Below, in pieces: positions 28,336 to 36,228 of a DNA stretch of 64,000 bases. A model generated the notes under the pieces. The model saw only the letters and a program-made list of their open reading frames with translations, searched no databases and was not told the origin of the DNA. Source of the DNA: Rhizobium tumorigenes (GTDB lineage Bacteria; Pseudomonadota; Alphaproteobacteria; Rhizobiales; Rhizobiaceae); assembly GCF_003240565.2 (NCBI RefSeq), contig NZ_CP117255.1:1550001-1614000 (forward strand), given 5' to 3'. The number at the start of each line of letters is the position of its first letter. The first letter of the stretch is position 1. A program made the position numbers and the translations under genes.

Positions 28336-28866
28336 ATGCCCAACCTCCCGAACTTCTTTCACTCGCACTTCGATAAATCGTCGGACGACCTCGGCGTCAT
28401 CGAGAAGCGGGTGCTCAAGCGGGCCCGCGAACGCAAGGTCATCTCGACGGACGTCAACGCTGCCTTTTCCGCAAACGCCTCCGTCGGGGAACGGCTCGCA
28501 GACGGGATCGCGCGCGTCGGCGGATCATGGGCGTTCATCGTCTCCTTCCTGCTATTCCTGGTCGCCTGGACGGTGCTGAACACCATCCTGCTGTCGTCGC
28601 GCGCCTTCGATCCCTACCCGTTCATCTTCCTCAACCTGATCCTCTCGATGATAGCAGCCATCCAGGCGCCGATCATCATGATGTCGCAGAACCGCCAGAC
28701 CGAACGCGACCGCTTCGAGGCTGCCAAGGACTACGAAGTCAACCTCAAGGCCGAGCTGGAAGTCCTGTCGCTGCACGAGAAGATCGACCTGCAGGTGTTG
28801 ACCGAGCTGTCCGCCCTCAGGGAGGAAGTGGGCCGCATTACGAGGCTGCTGGAGGCAAAGGCCTAG
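28336..28866 (+). CDS. DUF1003 membrane protein
   Basis: A 176-residue inner-membrane protein with two hydrophobic helices (about 66-86 and 96-116) flanked by a charged N-terminal region and a C-terminal coiled coil (EVNLKAELEVLSLHEKIDL). The stretch DPYPFIFLNLILSMIAAIQA and the following MMSQNRQ are the signature of DUF1003. Its biochemical function is unknown. The preceding 188 bases hold no gene. Confidence 0.88.
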   Translation: MPNLPNFFHSHFDKSSDDLGVIEKRVLKRARERKVISTDVNAAFSANASVGERLADGIARVGGSWAFIVSFLLFLVAWTVLNTILLSSRAFDPYPFIFLNLILSMIAAIQAPIIMMSQNRQTERDRFEAAKDYEVNLKAELEVLSLHEKIDLQVLTELSALREEVGRITRLLEAKA

Positions 28867-28896
28867 CGTCGACGGGACTGACGTTGAGGACGATGG

Positions 28897-29295
28897 CTAG
28901 TCGGATTGCGGGAACTGGGGCAGACCGTCGTGGAGGCCGTAGAAGCCTGCCTTGTCGGCGCAGTAGATGTGATGCCCCATCTTCAGGTCGTTCGGATCAT
29001 CGAACAGGCCGGCCATGATCGAGATCTGGTCAGCATCGTCGGCAACCCAGAACAGCGCGGAACCGCAGGTCTTGCAGAACCCGCGGCTGGCAGCGGGGCT
29101 GGAGCGATACCAGCTGACATTCTCACCGCCGTCCACGGTGACGTGGTCGGTCGCCACGTTGGTGGCGGCGAAGTAGAGGCCGGTCTGCTTGCGGCATTGC
29201 GAGCAGTGACACCCGACGACATCCCTGAGCGGACCTGTCGTCCGTATTTTCACGGCGCCGCAAAGGCACGAACCGTTGTTCTCTTCTGTCATCAT
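28897..29295 (-). CDS. GFA (glutathione-dependent formaldehyde-activating)-like zinc protein
   Basis: A 132-residue protein with the seven-cysteine zinc pattern of the GFA/Mss4-like fold: C10 and C12 (CLCG), C29, C31 and C34 (CHCSQC), C74 and C77 (CKTC). The family was named for an enzyme said to speed S-hydroxymethylglutathione formation, but many members have no proven role. Stand-alone gene; convergent with the DUF1003 gene. Confidence 0.88.
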   Translation of the reverse strand: MMTEENNGSCLCGAVKIRTTGPLRDVVGCHCSQCRKQTGLYFAATNVATDHVTVDGGENVSWYRSSPAASRGFCKTCGSALFWVADDADQISIMAGLFDDPNDLKMGHHIYCADKAGFYGLHDGLPQFPQSD

Positions 29296-29440
29296 GCAGC
29301 CCCTCGATTAACCCCGGCCTGCAGCATCGGATGGCGACGGGATCGGGTCAAATTTAAAATCATCATCGCAGCATCAATCCAGCTCACAGGCGACCGGGAG
29401 ACCTGACCGGCCTACAGGATTGGCGACACACCAAAACAAA

Positions 29441-29466
29441 ACGGGCCGGTCTTGCGACCAGCCCGT
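29441..29466 (-). terminator. Terminator of the DAHP synthase gene
   Basis: ACGGGC and GCCCGT, with inner GGTC/GACC arms and a 4-base loop, form a 10-bp stem with one mismatch. On the minus strand it is followed by TTTGTTTTGG, so it fits an intrinsic terminator 24 bases after the stop. Confidence 0.75.
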
Positions 29467-29489
29467 TCCGATTGGGATGTCGACGCTGC

Positions 29490-30863
29490 TCAGCCGGCGG
29501 CAACGAGACGCTTTTCGTCCCGGCCGCCCTTCATGCGCTCGGCCAGCAGGAAGGCGAGCTCCAGCGCCTGGTCGGCGTTGAGACGCGGATCGCAATGGGT
29601 GTGATAGCGATCCTGCAGGTCGTCGGCGGTGACAGCGCGGGCGCCGCCAGTGCATTCGGTAACGTCCTTGCCGGTCATCTCGATGTGAATGCCGCCGGGA
29701 TGCGTGCCTTCGGCGCGGTGGATCTGGAAGAAGCTCTCGACTTCCGACAGGATGCGCTCGAATGGCCGTGTCTTGTAGTTGTTGAGCGTGATCGTGTTGC
29801 CATGCATCGGATCGCAGGACCACACCACCTTGCGGCCCTCGCGCTCGACGGCGCGCACCAGCTTCGGCAGGTTGTCGGCGACCTTGTCGTGGCCGAAGCG
29901 GCAGATCAGCGTCAGGCGCCCGGCCTCGTTGGCAGGGTTGAGCACGTCGATCAGTTCCAGCAGGTTGTCGGCCGTCAGCGACGGGCCGCATTTCAGCCCG
30001 ATAGGGTTCTTGATGCCACGAAAATACTCGACATGGGCGTGGTCGAGCTGGCGTGTGCGGTCGCCGATCCACAGCATGTGGCCCGAGGTCGCGTACCAGT
30101 CGCCCGACGTCGAATCGATGCGCGTCATCGCTTCTTCATAGCCCAGCAGCAATGCTTCGTGGCTGGTGAAGAAATCGGTTTCGCGAAGGCTCGGATTGTT
30201 TTCTGCCGAGATGCCGATCGCCTTCATGAATTGCATGGTTTCGCTGATACGGTCGGCAAGCTTGCGATAGCGCTCGCCCTGCGGACTGTCCTTGACGAAG
30301 CCGAGCATCCACTGATGGACGTTTTCGAGGTTGGCATAGCCACCCATGGCAAACGCGCGCAAAAGGTTCAGCGTCGCGGCGGACTGGCGATAAGCCATGA
30401 TCTGCCGTTCCGGATCGGGAATGCGGGCCTTTTCAGTGAACTCGATGCCGTTGACGATGTCGCCGCGATAGGCCGGCAGTGTCACGTCGCCCTGCGTCTC
30501 GACATTCGACGAGCGCGGCTTGGCGAACTGCCCGGCGATGCGACCGACCTTGACGACAGGCAGTTGCGCACCGAAGGTCAGCACCACGGCCATTTCCAGA
30601 AAGGCGCGGAAGAAATCGCGGATGTTGTCGGCGCCGTGTTCGGCGAAGCTCTCGGCACAGTCTCCGCCCTGCAGCAGGAAGGCGTTGCCCTCGGCGACAT
30701 TGGCAAGATGCTTCTTCAGGCGACGCGCCTCGCCGGCAAAGACCAGCGGAGGATAGGTCGCGAGCTGCGCTTCCATGACCGTCACGGCGTCCTTGTCCGG
30801 ATATTCCGGAGCTTGGCTGATAGGCTTCTGCCGCCAGCTGCTGGGGGACCAATTCTGTACCAT
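29490..30863 (-). CDS. Class II 3-deoxy-7-phosphoheptulonate (DAHP) synthase
   Basis: A 457-residue enzyme that joins phosphoenolpyruvate and erythrose 4-phosphate, the first step of the shikimate pathway. It is of the plant-like class II family: [20 protein letters not shown] at the N terminus, [38 protein letters not shown] and [11 protein letters not shown] 30863 has AGGTGA upstream; a GTG three codons earlier is the alternative. Monocistronic, with a terminator. A 15-base palindrome lies in its upstream region. Confidence 0.95.
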   Translation of the reverse strand: MVQNWSPSSWRQKPISQAPEYPDKDAVTVMEAQLATYPPLVFAGEARRLKKHLANVAEGNAFLLQGGDCAESFAEHGADNIRDFFRAFLEMAVVLTFGAQLPVVKVGRIAGQFAKPRSSNVETQGDVTLPAYRGDIVNGIEFTEKARIPDPERQIMAYRQSAATLNLLRAFAMGGYANLENVHQWMLGFVKDSPQGERYRKLADRISETMQFMKAIGISAENNPSLRETDFFTSHEALLLGYEEAMTRIDSTSGDWYATSGHMLWIGDRTRQLDHAHVEYFRGIKNPIGLKCGPSLTADNLLELIDVLNPANEAGRLTLICRFGHDKVADNLPKLVRAVEREGRKVVWSCDPMHGNTITLNNYKTRPFERILSEVESFFQIHRAEGTHPGGIHIEMTGKDVTECTGGARAVTADDLQDRYHTHCDPRLNADQALELAFLLAERMKGGRDEKRLVAAG

Positions 30864-30914
30864 CGTGCTCACCTGTTTCCGCCCGGTCTCCGCCGGTTCT
30901 CCCGCTATTTGGAA

Positions 30915-30929
30915 ATAAGCGCGGCTTAT
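30915..30929. promoter_or_regulatory. Palindrome in the DAHP synthase / TadG-like intergenic region
   Basis: ATAAGC, GCG, GCTTAT: perfect 6-base arms about 52 bases upstream of the DAHP synthase start, in a gap shared by two divergent genes. It may bind a dimeric regulator; none is identified. Confidence 0.35.
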
Positions 30930-31116
30930 ATCCCTTTGCGCGCGCCTTGCATAGCGGGACTACTCGATGCGCTTTTGGATGCAGATCTTAACCGAATGCA
31001 AACCACGGCAATTGCCGGATTGTTGATGAAACTACCCTATAAAGCGCGCACACGCCGCGACGATGATAGCCGCGACCGATCGCCATGACGGCAAAGCTGC
31101 GAGCGGGCTAGCGACA

Positions 31117-32406
31117 ATGCGCATTCAAAACCTCTGGAAAGACAGATCCGGCAATTTCGGCATCATGACGGCGCTGCTGCTTGTGCCTATGGTCGGCACG
31201 GCAGGCATGGCCATGGACTTCGCCAATGCGCTGAATATCCGCAACCAGCTGTATGCTGCGGCTGACGCCGCCGCCGTCGGTTCACTTGCCGAGAAAGCGG
31301 CTGGCGTAAGCGCTGCCATGGCAATGACATCGGATGGCACTGTCACGGTTGCCCAGACCGATGCAAATTCGCTGTTCTTTGCCCAGAACAGCGCGGCGCT
31401 CACCAGCAGCAACGTCAAGGTGGCCATCGCCGTCACCAAGACCGGCAACACGCTTCAGTCGAACGTCAGCTTCACGGCAACAGTGCCGACGACGTTCCTG
31501 CATGTCATCGGCCAGGACACCATCTCCATCGCAGGCAAGGCCACAGCGCAAAACCAGACGCAGACCTACATGGATTTCTACATCCTCATAGACAACACCC
31601 CGTCCATGGGCGTCGGCGCGACGCCTACCGATGTGGCGCTCATGGAAAGTCATACCTCGGACAAGTGCGCCTTTGCCTGCCATGAGACGGGCGTGAATAA
31701 AGGCAACGACAATTATACGCTGGCAAAAAGCCTCAACGTGACGATGCGAATCGACGTCGTCCGTGAGGCAACGAAGAGCCTGACAACCACTGCAACGACG
31801 CAGCGCAGTACCTCCGACCAATACCGCATGGCGGTCTATACCTTCGGTAAGGCGGCGGAAACGGCGGCGCTGACGACGATCTCCCCCCTGACATCCGACT
31901 TGGCGCAGGTCCAGAGCTATACCAGCGCCGTCGACCTCATGACCATTCCTCAGCAGAACTACAACAGCGATGCTCAGACCAGTTTCGACACCGCCCTGAC
32001 TGCGCTCAATACCACAATCCCGACACCGGGAAATGGCTACACCAGCAGCAGCCCCCAGAAGACCTTGTTCTTCGTGACGGATGGCGTCGGCGACAGCATC
32101 AAGCCGGTCGGCTGCACCGCACCGCTGAATGGTACCCGCTGCCAGGAGCCGATCGACACATCTTTCTGTACGCCCCTGAAGAACCGCGGCGTCAAGATCG
32201 CAATTCTATATACCACCTATCTGCCGTTGCCGAATAATCCCTGGTATATGGCGTGGATCAATCCGTTCAGCAAACAGATCCCTGCCAAGCTGCAAAGTTG
32301 CGCCTCGCCGGGCCTCTACTTCGAAGTCAGCCCAACGCAGGGCATCAGCGATGCCATGAATGCGCTGTTCATGCTCGTCGTCAACGGGTCCAGACTGACG
32401 AGCTGA
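31117..32406 (+). CDS. TadG-like protein with von Willebrand factor A domain
   Basis: A 429-residue protein. Residues of about 10-35 (GNFGIMTALLLVPMVGTAGM) are the hydrophobic TadE/TadG N-terminal helix of pilus-associated proteins. From about residue 155 a VWA domain follows, with the metal-site variant DNTPSMG and later FFVTDGVGDS. Pairs of Cys (CAFAC, CTAPLNGTRC) suggest disulfides outside the membrane. No other tad/cpa pilus gene is near, so it is an orphan. ATG 31117 is chosen since it directly precedes the family N-terminus; the ribosome site is weak. Confidence 0.85.
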   Translation: MRIQNLWKDRSGNFGIMTALLLVPMVGTAGMAMDFANALNIRNQLYAAADAAAVGSLAEKAAGVSAAMAMTSDGTVTVAQTDANSLFFAQNSAALTSSNVKVAIAVTKTGNTLQSNVSFTATVPTTFLHVIGQDTISIAGKATAQNQTQTYMDFYILIDNTPSMGVGATPTDVALMESHTSDKCAFACHETGVNKGNDNYTLAKSLNVTMRIDVVREATKSLTTTATTQRSTSDQYRMAVYTFGKAAETAALTTISPLTSDLAQVQSYTSAVDLMTIPQQNYNSDAQTSFDTALTALNTTIPTPGNGYTSSSPQKTLFFVTDGVGDSIKPVGCTAPLNGTRCQEPIDTSFCTPLKNRGVKIAILYTTYLPLPNNPWYMAWINPFSKQIPAKLQSCASPGLYFEVSPTQGISDAMNALFMLVVNGSRLTS

Positions 32407-32420
32407 TAGCGCTGAGATCA

Positions 32421-32452
32421 AGGGCAAGGGGCGAAATCACGCCCCTTGCCCT
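32421..32452. terminator. Bidirectional hairpin between tadG-like gene and gor
   Basis: AGGGCAAGGGGCG and CGCCCCTTGCCCT form a perfect 13-bp stem with a 6-base loop, midway between two convergent stop codons. There is no clear T run, but position and strength suggest it ends both transcripts. Confidence 0.7.
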
Positions 32453-32466
32453 CAAACGTTTCCCTG

Positions 32467-33852
32467 TCAGACACGCACGCCGTTCTTGATGAGATAGCTC
32501 GGCGTATACATCGTCACCAGCTCTTCGGATGCCGTCGGGTGGACGGCCATGGTGCGGTCGAAATCGTCCTTGGTGCAGCCCGCCTTCAATGTGATGCCGA
32601 GCAGCTGCGCCATCTCGCCGGCATCGTGGCCGAGGATATGGGCGCCGACCACCTTGCGGTCAGCCGCATTGACGATCAGCTTCATGATGCTCTTTTCGGC
32701 CCGCCCCGACAGCGTCGCCTTCATCGGCCGGAACTGGGCCCGATAGACCTCAAGCGCCTCATATTTTTTGGCGGCCTCCTCCTCGCTCAGGCCGACGGTG
32801 CCGATTTCCGGCTGCGAGAACACGGCGGTGGCGATCAGCTGGTGATCCGGCTTAGTTGGATTGTTCTTGTATTCGGTCTCGATGAAGCACATCGCCTCGT
32901 GAATGGCGACCGGCGTCAGCTGTACCCGATCGGTGACGTCGCCGAGTGCAAAGATGTTGGGCACCGAGGTGCGCGAGTAGTCGTCGACGACGATGGCGCC
33001 GCGACCGTCCACCTTGACGCCGGCGGCCTCCAGCCCGAGCCCCTTGGTATGGGGATCGCGACCGAGCGCCAGCATGACCGTGTCGACCGTCAGCGTATCG
33101 CCCTGCTTTGTGCGCGCCTGCAGGCCCTCCGCCGTCTTGGTGACTTCCTCGATGACGTCATGGCAGCGGATCTTGATGCCCTTGGCGACCATTGCCTCAT
33201 GCAGGCCCTGGCGCATGTCGTTATCGAACCGTGACAGGATCTCGGCACCGCGATAGATCAGCGTCGTATCGACGCCGAGGCCGTGGAAGATATTGGCGAA
33301 TTCAACGGCGATGTAGCCGCCGCCGGCAATCAGGATCGACTTCGGCAACGTCTTCAGGTCGAAGGCCTCGTTCGAGGAAATGCAGAATTCGTGGCCGGGA
33401 AGCGACTGGTGGGCATTCGGCATGCCGCCGACGGCAATGACGATGCGCTCCGCAGTCACCGTATCGCCGGTTTTGATGAGGCGCACGGTATGGGCATCGA
33501 CAAGCTCGGCGCGGCTGTCGAAAATCTCGGCCTTGGCGTTATCGAGGCCCTTGCGATAGAGGCCTTCGAGCCGGGTGATTTCCCTGTCCTTGGCTTCGAC
33601 CAGCTTGCTCCAGTCGAACGTGCTCTTGCCGACAGTCCAGCCGAACCCTTCGGCATCCTCGAAATGCTCGTGGAACTGCGAGGCATAGACGTACAGCTTT
33701 TTGGGAACGCAGCCGCGGATGACGCAGGTACCGCCATACCGGAATTCCTCGGCAATCCCGACTTTCTTGCCGAGCGACGCCGCCACGCGGGCGCTGCGCA
33801 CGCCGCCGGAGCCTCCACCGATGACGAAAAGATCAAAATCGAATGACGGCAT
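32467..33852 (-). CDS. gor: Glutathione reductase
   Basis: A 461-residue flavoprotein that reduces glutathione disulfide with NADPH. FAD motif VIGGGSGGVRSA (residues 10-21), redox-active pair C43 and C48 in GGTCVIRGCVPKK, NADPH fold AGGGYIAVEFA, and the C-terminal His motif HPTASEE. ATG 33852 has AGGAG six bases upstream; residues encoded further upstream are not family-like. Dihydrolipoamide and mercuric reductases share the fold, but the VIRGCVPKK motif and HPTASEE end favour Gor. Confidence 0.95.
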   Translation of the reverse strand: MPSFDFDLFVIGGGSGGVRSARVAASLGKKVGIAEEFRYGGTCVIRGCVPKKLYVYASQFHEHFEDAEGFGWTVGKSTFDWSKLVEAKDREITRLEGLYRKGLDNAKAEIFDSRAELVDAHTVRLIKTGDTVTAERIVIAVGGMPNAHQSLPGHEFCISSNEAFDLKTLPKSILIAGGGYIAVEFANIFHGLGVDTTLIYRGAEILSRFDNDMRQGLHEAMVAKGIKIRCHDVIEEVTKTAEGLQARTKQGDTLTVDTVMLALGRDPHTKGLGLEAAGVKVDGRGAIVVDDYSRTSVPNIFALGDVTDRVQLTPVAIHEAMCFIETEYKNNPTKPDHQLIATAVFSQPEIGTVGLSEEEAAKKYEALEVYRAQFRPMKATLSGRAEKSIMKLIVNAADRKVVGAHILGHDAGEMAQLLGITLKAGCTKDDFDRTMAVHPTASEELVTMYTPSYLIKNGVRV

Positions 33853-33926
33853 GGGAGCTCCTGGAATTTGGATGCCGGCGGGCCGGCTTGATCGATGCTG
33901 ATATAGGAATACCGGCGACAAAAAGA

Positions 33927-33949
33927 AAAGCCCGGATGAACCGGGCTTT
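33927..33949 (-). terminator. Terminator of the rpiA-DUF2059 transcript
   Basis: AAAGCCCGG and CCGGGCTTT form a 9-bp stem with a 5-base loop, followed on the minus strand by TTCTTTTTG. It lies 23 bases downstream of the DUF2059 stop. Confidence 0.85.
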
Positions 33950-33972
33950 GGAATAGCAGATATGCGAAGCGA

Positions 33973-34560
33973 TTAGGGCTTCGGAGCAGGTGCCGGCTTT
34001 GCGGCAGGCGCCTTTGCGGCCGGAGCCGGTGCGGCGTCGGCAATTGGCGGAGCCGGCGGAACCTTGACGATCTTCTCGAGTGCCTTGTTGCTCTGGTTGG
34101 CGAGGTCGCGGGATATGCCCTGGCCCCAGATGTCGGCAGCCTTGTAGAGTTCGCGGGTGGCAATCGGGCCATCCTTCAGCAGCTTCTTACCGGCTTCCGA
34201 ATTGTAGAAGTCAGCCATCGCCTTGAGTTCGTCCGTCGTGAAGGATTTGGCATAGGTTGCAGCCGCTTCCTTCTCGAGGTCGGCGCGGCGGGCAGCCAGC
34301 GCGAGCGCCTGCTGGTCAACGGTCGAGCTGATAGCTTCCTGGAAATTCGGGTTGGCTTGGATCATCGTGCTTTTCAGCTGCTCGGCCAGCGTCGGCAGGA
34401 TGGAATCGAACTGATTGGTGATGCCGAGCGCGTTGATCGCGGCCCGGGCGGCCTTCATCTGTTCTTCGGAGATTTCCTGCGCGCTGAGCGAACCGAACGC
34501 CATGCCGGAAAGAAGAACGGTTGCCGCGGCCAGGCGGCCGAAACCCGCTATTTTGATCAT
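33973..34560 (-). CDS. DUF2059 domain-containing exported protein
   Basis: A 195-residue protein with a signal peptide (about residues 1-27, ending SLSAQ). The body is helical and carries the DUF2059 pattern SFTTDELKAMADFYNSEAGKK. The last 30 residues are Pro/Ala/Lys-rich and probably unstructured. AGGAG lies nine bases before ATG 34560, inside the end of rpiA, and only four bases separate the rpiA stop from this start, so the genes are translationally coupled. The family's function is unknown; a periplasmic role is likely. Confidence 0.87.
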   Translation of the reverse strand: MIKIAGFGRLAAATVLLSGMAFGSLSAQEISEEQMKAARAAINALGITNQFDSILPTLAEQLKSTMIQANPNFQEAISSTVDQQALALAARRADLEKEAAATYAKSFTTDELKAMADFYNSEAGKKLLKDGPIATRELYKAADIWGQGISRDLANQSNKALEKIVKVPPAPPIADAAPAPAAKAPAAKPAPAPKP

Positions 34561-34564
34561 GTGT

Positions 34565-35272
34565 TCAATCTCCTGTATGATGCGCGTGAAGCGTGTGCGC
34601 GCCTGCCGGGCCGGCAATGACCGCAAGCGTCGCCAAGTTGATAAAGAGCCCGTGTTCGACAACACCGGGTATGGAATGGAGTGCGGCTGACAGCGCCTCT
34701 GCATCAGCAATGCGGCCAAAAGATGCATCGAGGATGTAGTGCCCGCCATCGGTCTTGAAAGTCTGGTCGCCCGCTTGGCGCAATGCTAGGGCGCCAGATA
34801 GCCCAAGTCTGGCCGCAGCCTTTTCGATCATCAGCCGCGTTGCGGTCAGCCCGAAAATGTTGACCTCGATGGGCAATGGAAATGCACCCAGCGTTTTGAC
34901 AAGCTTGCTTTCGTCAGCAATGACGATCATCCGGCCGGATGCGGCAGCGACGATCTTTTCGCGCAGCAACGCGCCGCCACCGCCCTTGATCAGTCGCAAG
35001 CTGTGGTCGAGTTCGTCGGCGCCGTCGATGGTCAGGTCCAGCTCCGGGCACTCGTCCAGTGATTTGAGCGGCACGCCGAGCTCCATGCAGAGCCGCGCCG
35101 TCCGCTCGGATGTCGGAATGCCTTCGATCCGCAATCCGTCGGCGACTTTTTCGGCAAGCAGCCTGACGAATTCCTCGGCGGTGGTGCCGGTGCCGATGCC
35201 AAGCCGCATGCCGCTCTCGACATAATCGAGAGCCACTGCCGCAGCCTTGATCTTCATTTCGCGGGCGTCCAT
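34565..35272 (-). CDS. rpiA: Ribose-5-phosphate isomerase A
   Basis: A 235-residue enzyme interconverting ribose 5-phosphate and ribulose 5-phosphate. Motifs: [12 protein letters not shown] near the N terminus, TIDGADELD (catalytic Asp region), [13 protein letters not shown] with the catalytic Glu/Lys, and ADESKLV. Length is normal. ATG 35272 has GGGAG about ten bases upstream; an ATG five codons on is possible. It shares a 210-base divergent region with gph, both acting in sugar-phosphate metabolism. Confidence 0.95.
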   Translation of the reverse strand: MDAREMKIKAAAVALDYVESGMRLGIGTGTTAEEFVRLLAEKVADGLRIEGIPTSERTARLCMELGVPLKSLDECPELDLTIDGADELDHSLRLIKGGGGALLREKIVAAASGRMIVIADESKLVKTLGAFPLPIEVNIFGLTATRLMIEKAAARLGLSGALALRQAGDQTFKTDGGHYILDASFGRIADAEALSAALHSIPGVVEHGLFINLATLAVIAGPAGAHTLHAHHTGD

Positions 35273-35482
35273 GCGCCACGTGCTCCCACCGTTTCGATGG
35301 AGTGCTGTTTACACGGCCCGCCTGGCAAACGGAAGCCAAAATTCGGCGGTACGGAAGAATTGCGGCAGCATCCTGAGAGGCGTTCACGAGGCAGCCGGAG
35401 ATCGCCGGCGTTGCATTGGCGGACGTGATCTTTTACTGGAAAGGCTCGTTTTTCCCTCCCCGTTAGCCAAGGCGGTCTGCCC

Positions 35483-36160
35483 GTGAAAACTCCCACTGTA
35501 GTCTTCGATCTCGATGGAACGCTGGTCGATACCGCGCCGGATCTTGTCACTAGTCTTAACCATACGATCGCTGCCCTCAACCTCGAGCCGGTCGGTTATG
35601 ATGACCTCACCTATCTTGTCGGCCACGGCGCCAAAACGATGATCGAGCGGGCCTGCAAGCTCGGCGGTTACGATCTCCAGGAAAAGGACATGCCGCCGCT
35701 GATGGAGCGGTTCATTGACTTCTACGGCAAGACCATGCCGGGCGACAGCAAACCTTATCCCGGTCTCGTCTCCGCCTTGGACCGCCTCAGGGCCGAAGGC
35801 TTCGGGCTTGCCGTCTGCACCAACAAGATGGAGGCTCTGGCTGTAACCCTGCTCCGGAAGCTGCAGCTCGACCACTACTTCGCAACCATCGTTGGCGGCG
35901 ATACCTTCCCCGTCCGCAAGCCCGACGGCCAGCATATTCTCGGCACCATCGAGAAAGCCGGCGGAGATGCGACGCAGGCGATCATGGTTGGCGACAGCAT
36001 CAACGACATCCTCGCCGCCCGCAACGCCGCAGTCCCGTCGATCGCCGTCCCCTTCGGCTACTCCGACGTCGAGATCGCAAACCTGTCGCCAGACCATATC
36101 ATCCAGCACTACGACGAACTGACGCCCGAACTGGTCGCAAGGCTGCTCGCAGCACGCTGA
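35483..36160 (+). CDS. gph: Phosphoglycolate phosphatase, HAD family
   Basis: A 225-residue hydrolase that removes phosphate from 2-phosphoglycolate. HAD motif I is VFDLDGTLVDTAPD (D9, D11), motif II is AVCTNK, motif III includes RKPDGQHI and motif IV is MVGDSINDILAA. The cap domain is of the Gph type. The start is GTG 35483 with AAGG about ten bases upstream; no earlier ATG fits. Related HAD phosphatases are possible, but the LVDTAPD stretch and length favour Gph. Confidence 0.9.
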   Translation: MKTPTVVFDLDGTLVDTAPDLVTSLNHTIAALNLEPVGYDDLTYLVGHGAKTMIERACKLGGYDLQEKDMPPLMERFIDFYGKTMPGDSKPYPGLVSALDRLRAEGFGLAVCTNKMEALAVTLLRKLQLDHYFATIVGGDTFPVRKPDGQHILGTIEKAGGDATQAIMVGDSINDILAARNAAVPSIAVPFGYSDVEIANLSPDHIIQHYDELTPELVARLLAAR

Positions 36161-36228
36161 CGCATCCCCCGAAACGAAACAGGCGACCCGAGGGCCGCCT
36201 GTCGAAAGTCATTGTCCGGGGCAAGCGA

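Noticed and set aside
29472..31088. Long plus-strand open frame opposite the DAHP synthase gene
   Set aside because: Antisense to a clearly recognised enzyme and lacking any motif.
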